Made by a program: the position numbers and the translations under genes. Positions 57,176-64,000 of a stretch of 64,000 nucleotides of DNA are shown piece by piece. The notes under the pieces were generated by a model, which saw only the letters and a list, made by a program, of their open reading frames with translations, had not been told where the DNA came from and searched no databases. The stretch comes from Campylobacteraceae bacterium. Lineage in GTDB: Bacteria > Campylobacterota > Campylobacteria > Campylobacterales > Sulfurospirillaceae. The DNA is taken from contig JALUBH010000027.1 in the NCBI GenBank assembly GCA_027050775.1, positions 143,540 through 207,539 of the forward strand, written 5' to 3'. Every line of letters starts with the position of its first letter. Positions within the stretch are counted from its first letter, which is position 1.

Positions 57176-58141
57176 TTGTCAAGAAAAACACAACCTATTT
57201 TAGAAAACAAAACCCTCGGTCACATAGTGGCTGCAGGGTTTTTTATACTTTTGGGATATGCTCTTTTCATAGCTTCATCAAATATGAACTATATATGGAA
57301 ATGGAACAGCGTACCAAAATATTTTGCTTACCAAAAAGATATAACTGTTCAAGCGCCATTTGATGGAAAAGTCACTCTAAATAACAATGATATTGAGGTA
57401 AAAGGCACTAATGAGGTCAAAGATTTTAAAATTTCCAAAGGCTATAAAATATTGGTAGCCAATAATGACTATGTTTATCAAGACGATAGCTTAGCTACGC
57501 GCACGGTATGGAAACAAGGCCCTATCTTAGATGGTCTCTTTGTCACTCTCAAAATTTCAGCTCTTGCACTAATCATAGCTTTTATATTGGCTTCGATTTT
57601 AGCATTTATGAGAATTTCAAACTACTATTTTTTAAAAGATATAGCCACCTTTTACATAGCTATTATCAGAGGGACTCCTCTGCTTGTGCAAATTTTTATC
57701 TTTTACTTTATCATCGCTACAATTTTTAGTATAGAAAGATTTTATGCAGGAGCCATATCCTTGGGGCTTTTTTATGGAGCTTATATAGCAGAAGTCCTAC
57801 GAGGCGCTATACAGTCTATAGACAAGGGTCAAACCGAGGCTGCAAAATCACTTGGCATGAATTATGTGCAAACCATGGGAAGCATAGTGATGCCACAGGC
57901 CTTTAAGAGGGCACTACCTACGCTCATAGGGGAGATGATAGCTTTAGTCAAAGACTCATCTTTGGTATCTGTCATATCTATCACAGACTTAACAAAAGTC
58001 GGCAGGGAAATAGTTGCAAACACCTTTTCACCTTTTGAAACTTGGCTGGTGATTGCGGCGATATACTTCTCCATCACCTTTATAATGTCTATCATAGGCA
58101 GGAGAATAGAAAGTAGAATGAAAAAACAAGGCGGCATGTAG
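57176..58141 (+). CDS. Polar amino-acid ABC transporter, permease with extra N-terminal domain
   Basis: A 321-residue permease, about 100 residues longer than usual. It starts at TTG, one base after the previous stop. TM1 (17-34) is followed by an inserted, probably periplasmic stretch (about 36-115) with a small beta pattern (PFDGKVTLNNNDIEVK), then the usual HisM/GlnP core of five helices with the EAA loop TEAAKSLGMN. The extra domain may dock the binding protein. A hairpin follows at 58167. Confidence 0.9.
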   Translation: MSRKTQPILENKTLGHIVAAGFFILLGYALFIASSNMNYIWKWNSVPKYFAYQKDITVQAPFDGKVTLNNNDIEVKGTNEVKDFKISKGYKILVANNDYVYQDDSLATRTVWKQGPILDGLFVTLKISALALIIAFILASILAFMRISNYYFLKDIATFYIAIIRGTPLLVQIFIFYFIIATIFSIERFYAGAISLGLFYGAYIAEVLRGAIQSIDKGQTEAAKSLGMNYVQTMGSIVMPQAFKRALPTLIGEMIALVKDSSLVSVISITDLTKVGREIVANTFSPFETWLVIAAIYFSITFIMSIIGRRIESRMKKQGGM

Positions 58142-58166
58142 AGTTCAACAAATCTTCATACACCAA

Positions 58167-58186
58167 AGGGCACTAAAAGGTGCCCT
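58167..58186. terminator. Bidirectional terminator-like hairpin
   Basis: AGGGCAC (58167-58173) pairs with GTGCCCT (58180-58186) around a 6-base loop between two convergent genes. T-runs are weak (six A's after it on the plus strand), so efficiency is uncertain. Confidence 0.5.
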
Positions 58187-59288
58187 AAAAAATATAACAA
58201 GCTAATTCATCTCTTAACTCTTGTTTTATCTCTTCTTCCCTTTTTTCGGTATATTTTTTTATCACTATTTTATTTTTTTCATCTGGAATTATCTTTATAC
58301 AATATCTGTAAGATTTCATATGCTGTATGATATCCACTATCTCCCCTGTTGTTTTTACAAGATGTTTGCTTTCATCATAAGTGAGATTAAACTCTATATT
58401 TATCCTTGCCCCATTATAAAAACCAAGATTTTCTTCACTAATCATACCTATACCATTTTGAGATAAATCATATAAATTTCCATCTACTTGTAGATTATTA
58501 TTACCTACTAATTTAGCATGTATTAGGATTTTAGGATAAATTCTTGGGTCGTTTCTTTGCATGGCAGGTAAGTTTAAAAGGTATATAAAATTGTTTAATA
58601 CTATCGTACTGTTTGAAAAATTACTATAAACTATGTCAGCTTTTACATGTCTGTTGAAGTGTCTATCCTTTAATATATATGCTTTTCCTTCCAATTTCAT
58701 AGCAATTTCTTGAAGTTCATTATCTAACTTAAACACAATATCTTCATCATCAATATCAACGATTTTGCCACCACCTTTAATCGGATATCCTTGGTAGAGG
58801 TTCATAAATTCTATACTTTTATTTTCTTTTTTGATATTCTTAAAAATATCTAGTATATTGTTTCTTGAAAATATATAATTATTGTCCCCAAAACTAATCA
58901 CGCCGTCTCTATCTTCTAAGCTCATCTTAATATAATTTTCAAATCGGTGTGAAAATCTATTGAAAATCTGCACTAACTTTTCAAGATATCCCAAATTATG
59001 AAAATTTTCTTTTTGGAGAAATAACAGATAGTTTTCAAGAGTATATAGAAAAACTTTATTTATCAAAAAACCGACAAATACACCATCTTTTTTCATCTGA
59101 GCAATCACATCATTTGAGGTAAGACTCATATATATTTTGTCCACAAATAGATTATCCAAAATTTCTTTGGCAACTTTTTTCGTCTCTTTTACATCTAGAG
59201 CATAATCATAATTACTACACTGAGAAGAAAAAAATTCGATAAATTTGTCTTCAAAATCAGACATAAAAAAAGTAAAATTTTCTTCCAT
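58185..59288 (-). CDS. PilZ-domain protein (YcgR-like c-di-GMP effector)
   Basis: A 367-residue soluble protein. A helical N-terminal part (about 1-150) of unknown type is followed by a YcgR-like beta domain (about 165-240) and a PilZ domain (about 243-350). Both c-di-GMP motifs are present: RxxxR as R245-N-D-P-R249 and DxSxxG as DLSQNG (274-279). It should bind c-di-GMP and change flagellar or surface behaviour. It is the last gene of an operon with a two-component pair and pyrC; the kinase stop is 4 bases away. Confidence 0.85.
   Translation of the reverse strand: MEENFTFFMSDFEDKFIEFFSSQCSNYDYALDVKETKKVAKEILDNLFVDKIYMSLTSNDVIAQMKKDGVFVGFLINKVFLYTLENYLLFLQKENFHNLGYLEKLVQIFNRFSHRFENYIKMSLEDRDGVISFGDNNYIFSRNNILDIFKNIKKENKSIEFMNLYQGYPIKGGGKIVDIDDEDIVFKLDNELQEIAMKLEGKAYILKDRHFNRHVKADIVYSNFSNSTIVLNNFIYLLNLPAMQRNDPRIYPKILIHAKLVGNNNLQVDGNLYDLSQNGIGMISEENLGFYNGARINIEFNLTYDESKHLVKTTGEIVDIIQHMKSYRYCIKIIPDEKNKIVIKKYTEKREEEIKQELRDELACYIF
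59190..59201 (+). repeat. Near match to the TACATGTAGAGC motif
   Basis: TACATCTAGAGC, one mismatch, inside the PilZ protein gene. Confidence 0.4.
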
Positions 59289-59292
59289 AAAA

Positions 59293-60159
59293 CTACCCTT
59301 TTGCTATTAAACTACTTAAATCCAAACTAACTTTAGTGCCAATTCCTAATTTTGAATCTATCTTTATAGAGATATTATATTCATCACAAAATGTTTTTAC
59401 AATACTCAAACCGATACCATAGCCTTTCTTATTTTGCTCGCCTTGATAATACCTGTCAAAGATAAGAAATAGATCAGACTCACTCATCCCAACACCTCTA
59501 TCTTCAATACTTAGTTCATTATAGCTTAAAGTGACAAATATATCATTATTGTTTTGATTATATTTTAAAGAATTTCCCAATAAATTGCCAAAAACTTTCT
59601 GAAAGCCCCTCTTATCTGTGTAAATATCGACCGATTCGAGCTTGCACTTTATCTTCACGCTAGGATATAAAATCGTAAATTTTTCCACTTCTATAAATAT
59701 AAAATTTGATAATTCAAACTCCTCTCTGATTTCATTTTTGGTCTCTTTTTTTATGTAATAATCAACATCCTCATAAAGTCTAAATAGCTCTTCACTTGCC
59801 TTTTGTATCCTTTCGTGCTTCTTAAGTTTTTTTTCATCTTTTTCATTTAACGATAGCATTTGTGTATTTGCCTTTATGACTGAGAGAGGAATGTTCAATT
59901 CATGCAATGTGTCTTTCAGTAAAAGGTTTAAAAGGTAGTTAGTTTTAAAAGATTTTCCTAAAAAATATTTTGATAAATAGTAACTCAAAAGCATTGTTAA
60001 CATAATAAATAAAAAAATTATAATGTATTTAATCTTGATATTAAGTGATAATTTGTCAATCAAAAAGCCGGAGAAAAATATAAAAACAGCAAAAATAAAT
60101 ACAAAAACAGTATTTAAGTACAAAAGTTTTTTTTCACTACTTTTCAAATCTATACCCAA
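59293..60159 (-). CDS. Small membrane sensor histidine kinase
   Basis: A 288-residue kinase with two membrane segments (about 14-33 and 43-61) separated by a short loop, a HisKA domain with H86 in the unusual H-box HELNIPL (normally HELRTPL) and an HATPase domain with GYGIGLSIVK. It overlaps the response regulator by 23 bases. Lack of a periplasmic domain suggests sensing in the membrane or through a partner. Confidence 0.9.
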   Translation of the reverse strand: MGIDLKSSEKKLLYLNTVFVFIFAVFIFFSGFLIDKLSLNIKIKYIIIFLFIMLTMLLSYYLSKYFLGKSFKTNYLLNLLLKDTLHELNIPLSVIKANTQMLSLNEKDEKKLKKHERIQKASEELFRLYEDVDYYIKKETKNEIREEFELSNFIFIEVEKFTILYPSVKIKCKLESVDIYTDKRGFQKVFGNLLGNSLKYNQNNNDIFVTLSYNELSIEDRGVGMSESDLFLIFDRYYQGEQNKKGYGIGLSIVKTFCDEYNISIKIDSKLGIGTKVSLDLSSLIAKG

Positions 60160-60796
60160 TTCCTCTGATATTGCCGATTGAATCTTTTCCGAAAATCTTC
60201 TTAAGATTTGTTATATAGACTCTAATAGAACCTATATTTGCGACTTCATTTTTCCACAATTTATCTACTATCATCTCAGTCGTCACTACTTTTCCACGAT
60301 TTTCAACCAGAAGGCATAAAAGTTTATAGTCTTTTAAATTCAAATCTAGTTCAACTTCTCCGTCAAAAACTCTTTTTCTCTCTTTATTTATAGAAAAATT
60401 ACCAAAAATCCTACTCTCATCTTCCTTGCCGACTCTTCTTGAGAGAACTGCTTTGATTCTAAAAAGAACTTCATCTAAATCAAATGGTTTTTTTATATAA
60501 TCATCCGCACCTTGTCTAAATCCTTCTGCCAAACTATCTTTGTCCCTAAGTGAAGTCAAAAATATAGCCGGAGTTTTACAGCCTATATCACGCATCTGTT
60601 TCAAAAATTCAAAACCATTTATATCAGGCACCTTTACATCAAGCAAAAAAAGATCAAAATCATAATCGTATGTCAAATTCAGTGCTTCATTACCATTTTT
60701 TGCAAGTCTAACGCTATAACCGCTATCGCTCAAAAACTCATCTAAAGTTTCAAGTAAAAGTTCATTATCTTCTAGAATCAATATTTTATAGGACAC
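60137..60796 (-). CDS. OmpR-family response regulator
   Basis: A 219-residue protein with receiver domain (E9-D10, phospho-acceptor D53 in LLDVKVP, K105 in IKKPF) and a winged helix ending RGIGYRF. It overlaps pyrC by 11 bases and the kinase by 23. It is the regulator of the third two-component system of the window. Confidence 0.93.
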   Translation of the reverse strand: MSYKILILEDNELLLETLDEFLSDSGYSVRLAKNGNEALNLTYDYDFDLFLLDVKVPDINGFEFLKQMRDIGCKTPAIFLTSLRDKDSLAEGFRQGADDYIKKPFDLDEVLFRIKAVLSRRVGKEDESRIFGNFSINKERKRVFDGEVELDLNLKDYKLLCLLVENRGKVVTTEMIVDKLWKNEVANIGSIRVYITNLKKIFGKDSIGNIRGIGYRFEK

Positions 60797-61793
60797 TTTT
60801 TATACTCCATGGTAGTTTTTCAGCAGAAAACATCGGTACAACATCTTTATAAGATTTTGGTACTGTAAATGGTATATTTTCCAATATAACCTCTTTTTCT
60901 ATCGGTTTATATCCATATATTTTTCTAGCATTGTCACTGATAAATGCCTGCAGCTTGTCCAAGGATTTATGCTTTTCAAACAACATCGCCAATGCTTGAA
61001 GTGCAATAGGAGCCGTAAATACACCCGCAGCACACCCACAACTCTCTTTTTTGTCAACAGGATGAGGAGCAGAATCACTACCAAACATCACTTTTGGATG
61101 AGCACTTAGTGCCAATTTTAACAAGGCATCTCTATCTTCAGGTCTTTTTGCGATTGGCTTGCAAAAAAGATGAGGACTCAGCATGCCTCCGGCAACATCA
61201 TCAAGAGTGATGAGTAGATGATGCAAAGTGATAGTCGCATACAAATTCTCATATTTATCTAGTAAACTAGCACTGTGAGCTGTAGTGATATGCTCCATTA
61301 CAATCTTTAGGTTTGGGAAGTTAGAAGCAAACTGTTCATATACTGAACCAAATTCCATCTCTCTATCCATCACAAAACCATTTGTTTCACCATGAACCAA
61401 AAGAGGGATATTTAACTCACTCATCGTCTCAAATGTATCTCTCAAGAGGTCTATATCCATGCTACTCACTCCACCATCAGAGTTAGTTGTGATACCTGAG
61501 GGGTAGAGCTTCAATGCAAATATATGTTTTTTTGCTTTTTTTAAGAACTCATAGCTATAGTCATTTTTAAAAAACAGTGTCATAAGAGGCTCAAATTTAT
61601 CTCTACATGTAGAGCTTAAAATTCTATCTTTATAAGCTAGCAACGCCTCTGTTGTAGTTACAGGGGGGACAAGGTTTGGCATGATAATTGCACCTGCAAA
61701 GCCATAAGAGCTAAGGGGTGCGACAGTTTTTAGCATATCTGCATCTCTTAAGTGAAGATGCATATCCAGCGGTGAAGAGAGTTTTATTTGCAT
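60786..61793 (-). CDS. pyrC: Dihydroorotase
   Basis: A 335-residue amidohydrolase of the E. coli PyrC type. Metal and catalytic residues are in DMHLHLRD, the carboxylated Lys of [20 protein letters not shown] and GSDSAPH. It closes carbamoyl aspartate to dihydroorotate in pyrimidine synthesis. First gene of an operon with the two-component pair and the PilZ protein. GGAAAG precedes the ATG. Confidence 0.95.
   Translation of the reverse strand: MQIKLSSPLDMHLHLRDADMLKTVAPLSSYGFAGAIIMPNLVPPVTTTEALLAYKDRILSSTCRDKFEPLMTLFFKNDYSYEFLKKAKKHIFALKLYPSGITTNSDGGVSSMDIDLLRDTFETMSELNIPLLVHGETNGFVMDREMEFGSVYEQFASNFPNLKIVMEHITTAHSASLLDKYENLYATITLHHLLITLDDVAGGMLSPHLFCKPIAKRPEDRDALLKLALSAHPKVMFGSDSAPHPVDKKESCGCAAGVFTAPIALQALAMLFEKHKSLDKLQAFISDNARKIYGYKPIEKEVILENIPFTVPKSYKDVVPMFSAEKLPWSIKSVL
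61604..61615 (+). repeat. TACATGTAGAGC motif, exact
   Basis: Exact copy inside pyrC, part of the palindrome CTCTACATGTAGAG (61601-61614). Here the reading frame differs (Ser-Thr-Cys-Arg), so the conserved DNA word is not due to a shared peptide. Confidence 0.65.
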
Positions 61794-61829
61794 ATTCTTT
61801 CCAATTTTTTTATAATATTATATCAAAAT

Positions 61830-61838
61830 TGTTATAAT
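61830..61838 (+). promoter_or_regulatory. Extended -10 promoter of the outer-membrane/FecR pair
   Basis: TGTTATAAT, followed by a leader of about 70 bases that is AT-rich, then AAGG just ahead of the coding region. Confidence 0.5.
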
Positions 61839-61914
61839 TACGGATATTATTTTACTATTCTCTTCTTTTATTGTACAATATTGGATTATTTAATTTTTAA
61901 GGTGTTTGATTATT

Positions 61915-63153
61915 TTGAGATATACTATTATTTTGCTTATTTTATGCTCTTCGCTGTTCTCTTCTGCCTATAAAGATGCGATTAAACTCTATAATAATTC
62001 AAAATACATACAAGCATATGCAAAATTTTACATCCTGCATAAAAGAAATAAAAAAAATAATGATGTGTCTATATATCTTGCAAAGACTATGTACGATATA
62101 GGGGAATTTAAAAAAGCAAAAAAGATACTCTTGCCGATATATAAAAGATCACATAACTGTGAGGCGGGATTATTTCTCGCAAAAGTATATTTTTATGAAA
62201 AAAACTACACAAAAGCAAAAAAAATTCTACTGAAAATTACTGAAAAACAGCATAGAAAAGAAGTGAAAAGATACTTGAAAATGATCAACAGCAGAACAAA
62301 TCTACACCATTTTTCGCTATATGCATCTATCGGAATTACAAATGATGACAATATTCACGATGACACATATATATCTGACAGCACAATTCCGACTCAAAAA
62401 GATGATTTTATAGACAAGATCTTGTATATTGTGCACCAATACAAACCACAAAACTCTTCTTTGGTAACTTGGAGCGATAAATTATTTTTATTTGATAAAA
62501 GCGGAATACGCTATGATAGTGAAAATTTTTCTTTAATTTCACTATCAAGCGGTCCACATTTTTCGATAAAAAACTTTCATATACAACCACATATCATACT
62601 AAAAAATTCATATTATAAATCACATCATTATATGTATGACTATGGTATTGGATTAGATATTTATAAAAATATCAACAACTCTTTTGATTCAAGCGTGTAT
62701 CTTTCATATGAAAAATACAAATATATCCAAAGCATCGACAAAACCAGAGATGCAAACAATCTCTCGCTCTCGCTAGTAACAAACCAATACCTAAATGATA
62801 CAGATTGGATTAAGTACCTATTTGCCTATAGCGACATATCAAAAGAAAAACCGGGCAGAGTTGACATAAGTCGCTATCAATACTCAGGTAGCATAGGATA
62901 CAGCAAAAAGTTTTTAAATGGTATAACTTTGAACTTAAATCTACAGTATAAAGAAATCGCATACAAAGATGCGGACATAAATCTAAGGCTTAGAAATGAT
63001 AGAGAAACAACATCATCAATAACTGTTTCAAAAAAGATAAAAAATTATTTTACAGTTCTCTTGGGCTATAATCATATAAAAAATAGATCCAACATAGACT
63101 GGAATGATTATAAAAAAGATACGATAAATTTAACTATTTATAAAATTTTCTAA
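61915..63153 (+). CDS. Outer-membrane protein with TPR region and beta-barrel
   Basis: A 412-residue protein. The TTG at 61915 is preferred to one at 61906 because AAGGTG lies 10 bases ahead of it and only one base ahead of the other. Signal peptide about 1-18. TPR-like helix pairs fill about residues 20-130. The remainder is a predicted beta-barrel beginning SLYASIGITNDDNIHDD, a pattern usual in TPR-coupled barrels, and ending in the aromatic KIF. The plan resembles Slam/DUF560-type or PelB/BcsC-like exporters; which one is not clear. It is followed by a FecR-domain protein whose gene starts 10 bases later, so they are made together. Confidence 0.75.
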   Translation: MRYTIILLILCSSLFSSAYKDAIKLYNNSKYIQAYAKFYILHKRNKKNNDVSIYLAKTMYDIGEFKKAKKILLPIYKRSHNCEAGLFLAKVYFYEKNYTKAKKILLKITEKQHRKEVKRYLKMINSRTNLHHFSLYASIGITNDDNIHDDTYISDSTIPTQKDDFIDKILYIVHQYKPQNSSLVTWSDKLFLFDKSGIRYDSENFSLISLSSGPHFSIKNFHIQPHIILKNSYYKSHHYMYDYGIGLDIYKNINNSFDSSVYLSYEKYKYIQSIDKTRDANNLSLSLVTNQYLNDTDWIKYLFAYSDISKEKPGRVDISRYQYSGSIGYSKKFLNGITLNLNLQYKEIAYKDADINLRLRNDRETTSSITVSKKIKNYFTVLLGYNHIKNRSNIDWNDYKKDTINLTIYKIF

Positions 63154-63163
63154 GGAGGTTATT

Positions 63164-64000
63164 TTGAAAATTTTTGATTATATAGCACTTATTATACTAC
63201 TTGCAAGCACTTTATTTGCAAGTATAGGCAAGTTTACCGAGGTAAAAGGAGATGTCAATCTACTAAGGAACAATAGAGCTATAGTGGTACATGTTAAATC
63301 CAAACTTGAAGTTGGGGATATCGTAAGGACTTCTATAAATGGTTCGGCAAAAATGGTTTTTAACGACAAAACCACTATAACTCTAGGTAGAAATACCAAC
63401 TTTGAAGTTGAAGATTATCTGTTTGACAATACAAAGAACTCTAGATCAAAATTTAAAGTTGTTCAAGGTTTTTTCAAGACAATATCAGGAAAAATAGGAA
63501 AAGTTGCTAGAGAAAATTTTAAATTTAAAACCAGAAATGCAACAATCGGTATAAGAGGAACAGTATTTGAGGGCATAACAAATGAAGCAAGAGATTTCAT
63601 AAAATGTGATAAACACGCAATCGTGGTATATGCACAAGGAGTCTCTAAACTGATAGATGCCGGCCAATATACTATCGTAAAACAGGGTAGACCTCCTCTT
63701 AATCCTTCAAGAAACAAAAATACCAATATCGCAAAAGTTCAACAAAAAAAATCTATCAACAAAAAAGAGTTTCAAAAAACTATAGAAGCCCTAAAAAAAG
63801 AGGTTCAAAAAACAAAACAAGAAGCAAATACAGTAACCTCAAGCGAAAAAACCCATGTGAGTCATGTCAACAACCATGTGAGTCATGTCAACAACCATGT
63901 GAGTCATGTCAACAACCATGTGAGTCATGTCAACAACCATGTGAGTCATGTCAACAACCATGTGAGTCATGTCAACAACCATGTGAGTCATGTCAACAAC
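63164..64000 (+). CDS. FecR-domain exported protein with HVSHVNN repeats, partial
   Basis: Runs off the window after 279 codons. It starts at TTG with a strong AAGGAGG six bases ahead. Signal peptide about 1-19 (ending LFAS). A FecR domain (about 20-165) shows the family features KFTEVKGDVNLLR, EVGDIVRTS and the ATIGIRGT motif. A Lys/Gln-rich coiled stretch (about 195-222) leads into a perfect 7-residue repeat HVSHVNN from residue 231, present seven times at the window end. Such FecR proteins without a sigma factor partner act in surface structures. The function of the whole is unknown. Confidence 0.78.
   Translation, partial: MKIFDYIALIILLASTLFASIGKFTEVKGDVNLLRNNRAIVVHVKSKLEVGDIVRTSINGSAKMVFNDKTTITLGRNTNFEVEDYLFDNTKNSRSKFKVVQGFFKTISGKIGKVARENFKFKTRNATIGIRGTVFEGITNEARDFIKCDKHAIVVYAQGVSKLIDAGQYTIVKQGRPPLNPSRNKNTNIAKVQQKKSINKKEFQKTIEALKKEVQKTKQEANTVTSSEKTHVSHVNNHVSHVNNHVSHVNNHVSHVNNHVSHVNNHVSHVNNHVSHVNN
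63854..64000 (+). repeat. Perfect 21-bp tandem repeat, at least 7 copies
   Basis: Unit CATGTGAGTCATGTCAACAA plus C, repeated without a single difference seven times up to the last base of the window. It is in frame with the FecR gene (HVSHVNN). Identity between copies means recent expansion or strong homogenisation; the full number is not visible. Confidence 0.95.

Noticed and set aside
61906..61915. TTG at 61906 as start of the TPR/barrel protein
   Set aside because: It lies one base from AAGGTG; the TTG at 61915 has a workable spacing and gives a better signal peptide.
63178..63726. Minus-strand open frames opposite the FecR gene
   Set aside because: They lie opposite a frame with a strong ribosome binding site, a signal peptide and a known domain; their translations look like no protein.
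63854..64000. CRISPR array at the window end
   Set aside because: Units are 21 bp, directly joined, identical and in frame, with no spacers; it is a coding tandem repeat.

Overview
The window is AT-rich bacterial DNA that is almost entirely coding, with no gene-free stretch longer than about 180 bases. It comes from a member of the Campylobacterota (former Epsilonproteobacteria). Two blocks of gene order support this. The run trxB - trxA - yraN - hom - aminotransferase - two envelope proteins - TrmH-family methyltransferase - rsmI - rpmE - rsmE matches Campylobacter jejuni Cj0146c-Cj0156c. The nuoA-N operon carries the two lineage-specific genes in place of nuoE and nuoF and is followed by pflA, as in H. 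pylori HP1260-HP1274 and C. jejuni Cj1579c-Cj1565c. The many signal-transduction genes, the FadL/FadD pair and the UbiA-type prenyltransferase of a menaquinone pathway point to a free-living relative (Sulfurimonas/Sulfurovum/Arcobacter-like) rather than a host-adapted Campylobacter or Helicobacter. The genus is not certain. No rRNA, tRNA, insertion sequence, prophage or CRISPR array was seen.

Layout. (1) 1-4.6 kb: a cytochrome P460-like protein, a small lipoprotein, a two-component pair, a secreted MsrA-thioredoxin-MsrB fusion and a zinc-ribbon thioredoxin, which together look like an envelope oxidative-damage locus. (2) 4.6-8.5 kb: a second signalling operon on the minus strand (response regulator, receiver-PAS-GGDEF, Cache histidine kinase). 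(3) 8.5-16.9 kb: metabolism (aldehyde dehydrogenase, ilvE, hisIE, purF, dapB, trxB), a prohibitin-like protein and two small membrane proteins. (4) 16.9-26.5 kb: the conserved thioredoxin/homoserine/ribosome-modification block ending in moaA. (5) 26.7-32.2 kb: a PAS protein plus chemoreceptor pair (energy-taxis type), a divergent uracil-DNA glycosylase, a UbiA-type prenyltransferase and miaA. (6) 32.2-48.5 kb: pflA and the 14-gene nuo operon. (7) 48.6-55.5 kb: AAA ATPase, FadD, FadL, endonuclease IV, a lipoprotein and an EamA transporter. (8) 55.6-58.1 kb: a polar amino-acid ABC transporter. (9) 58.2-61.8 kb: pyrC with a third two-component system and a PilZ/YcgR-like protein. (10) 61.8-64 kb: a TPR/beta-barrel outer-membrane protein and a FecR-domain protein that runs off the window inside a perfect 21-bp tandem repeat.

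The genes suggest anaerobic or microaerophilic electron transport (flavodoxin-type complex I plus menaquinone), motility tuned by energy taxis and c-di-GMP, and dedicated repair of oxidised envelope proteins.

Two DNA-level signals are not explained by the genes. One is a 12-mer, TACATGTAGAGC, found exactly five times on the plus strand inside unrelated genes, plus near matches. The other is a hairpin-bearing intergenic element present at two loci, each with two tandem sub-copies in the same order, lying directly ahead of a start codon.
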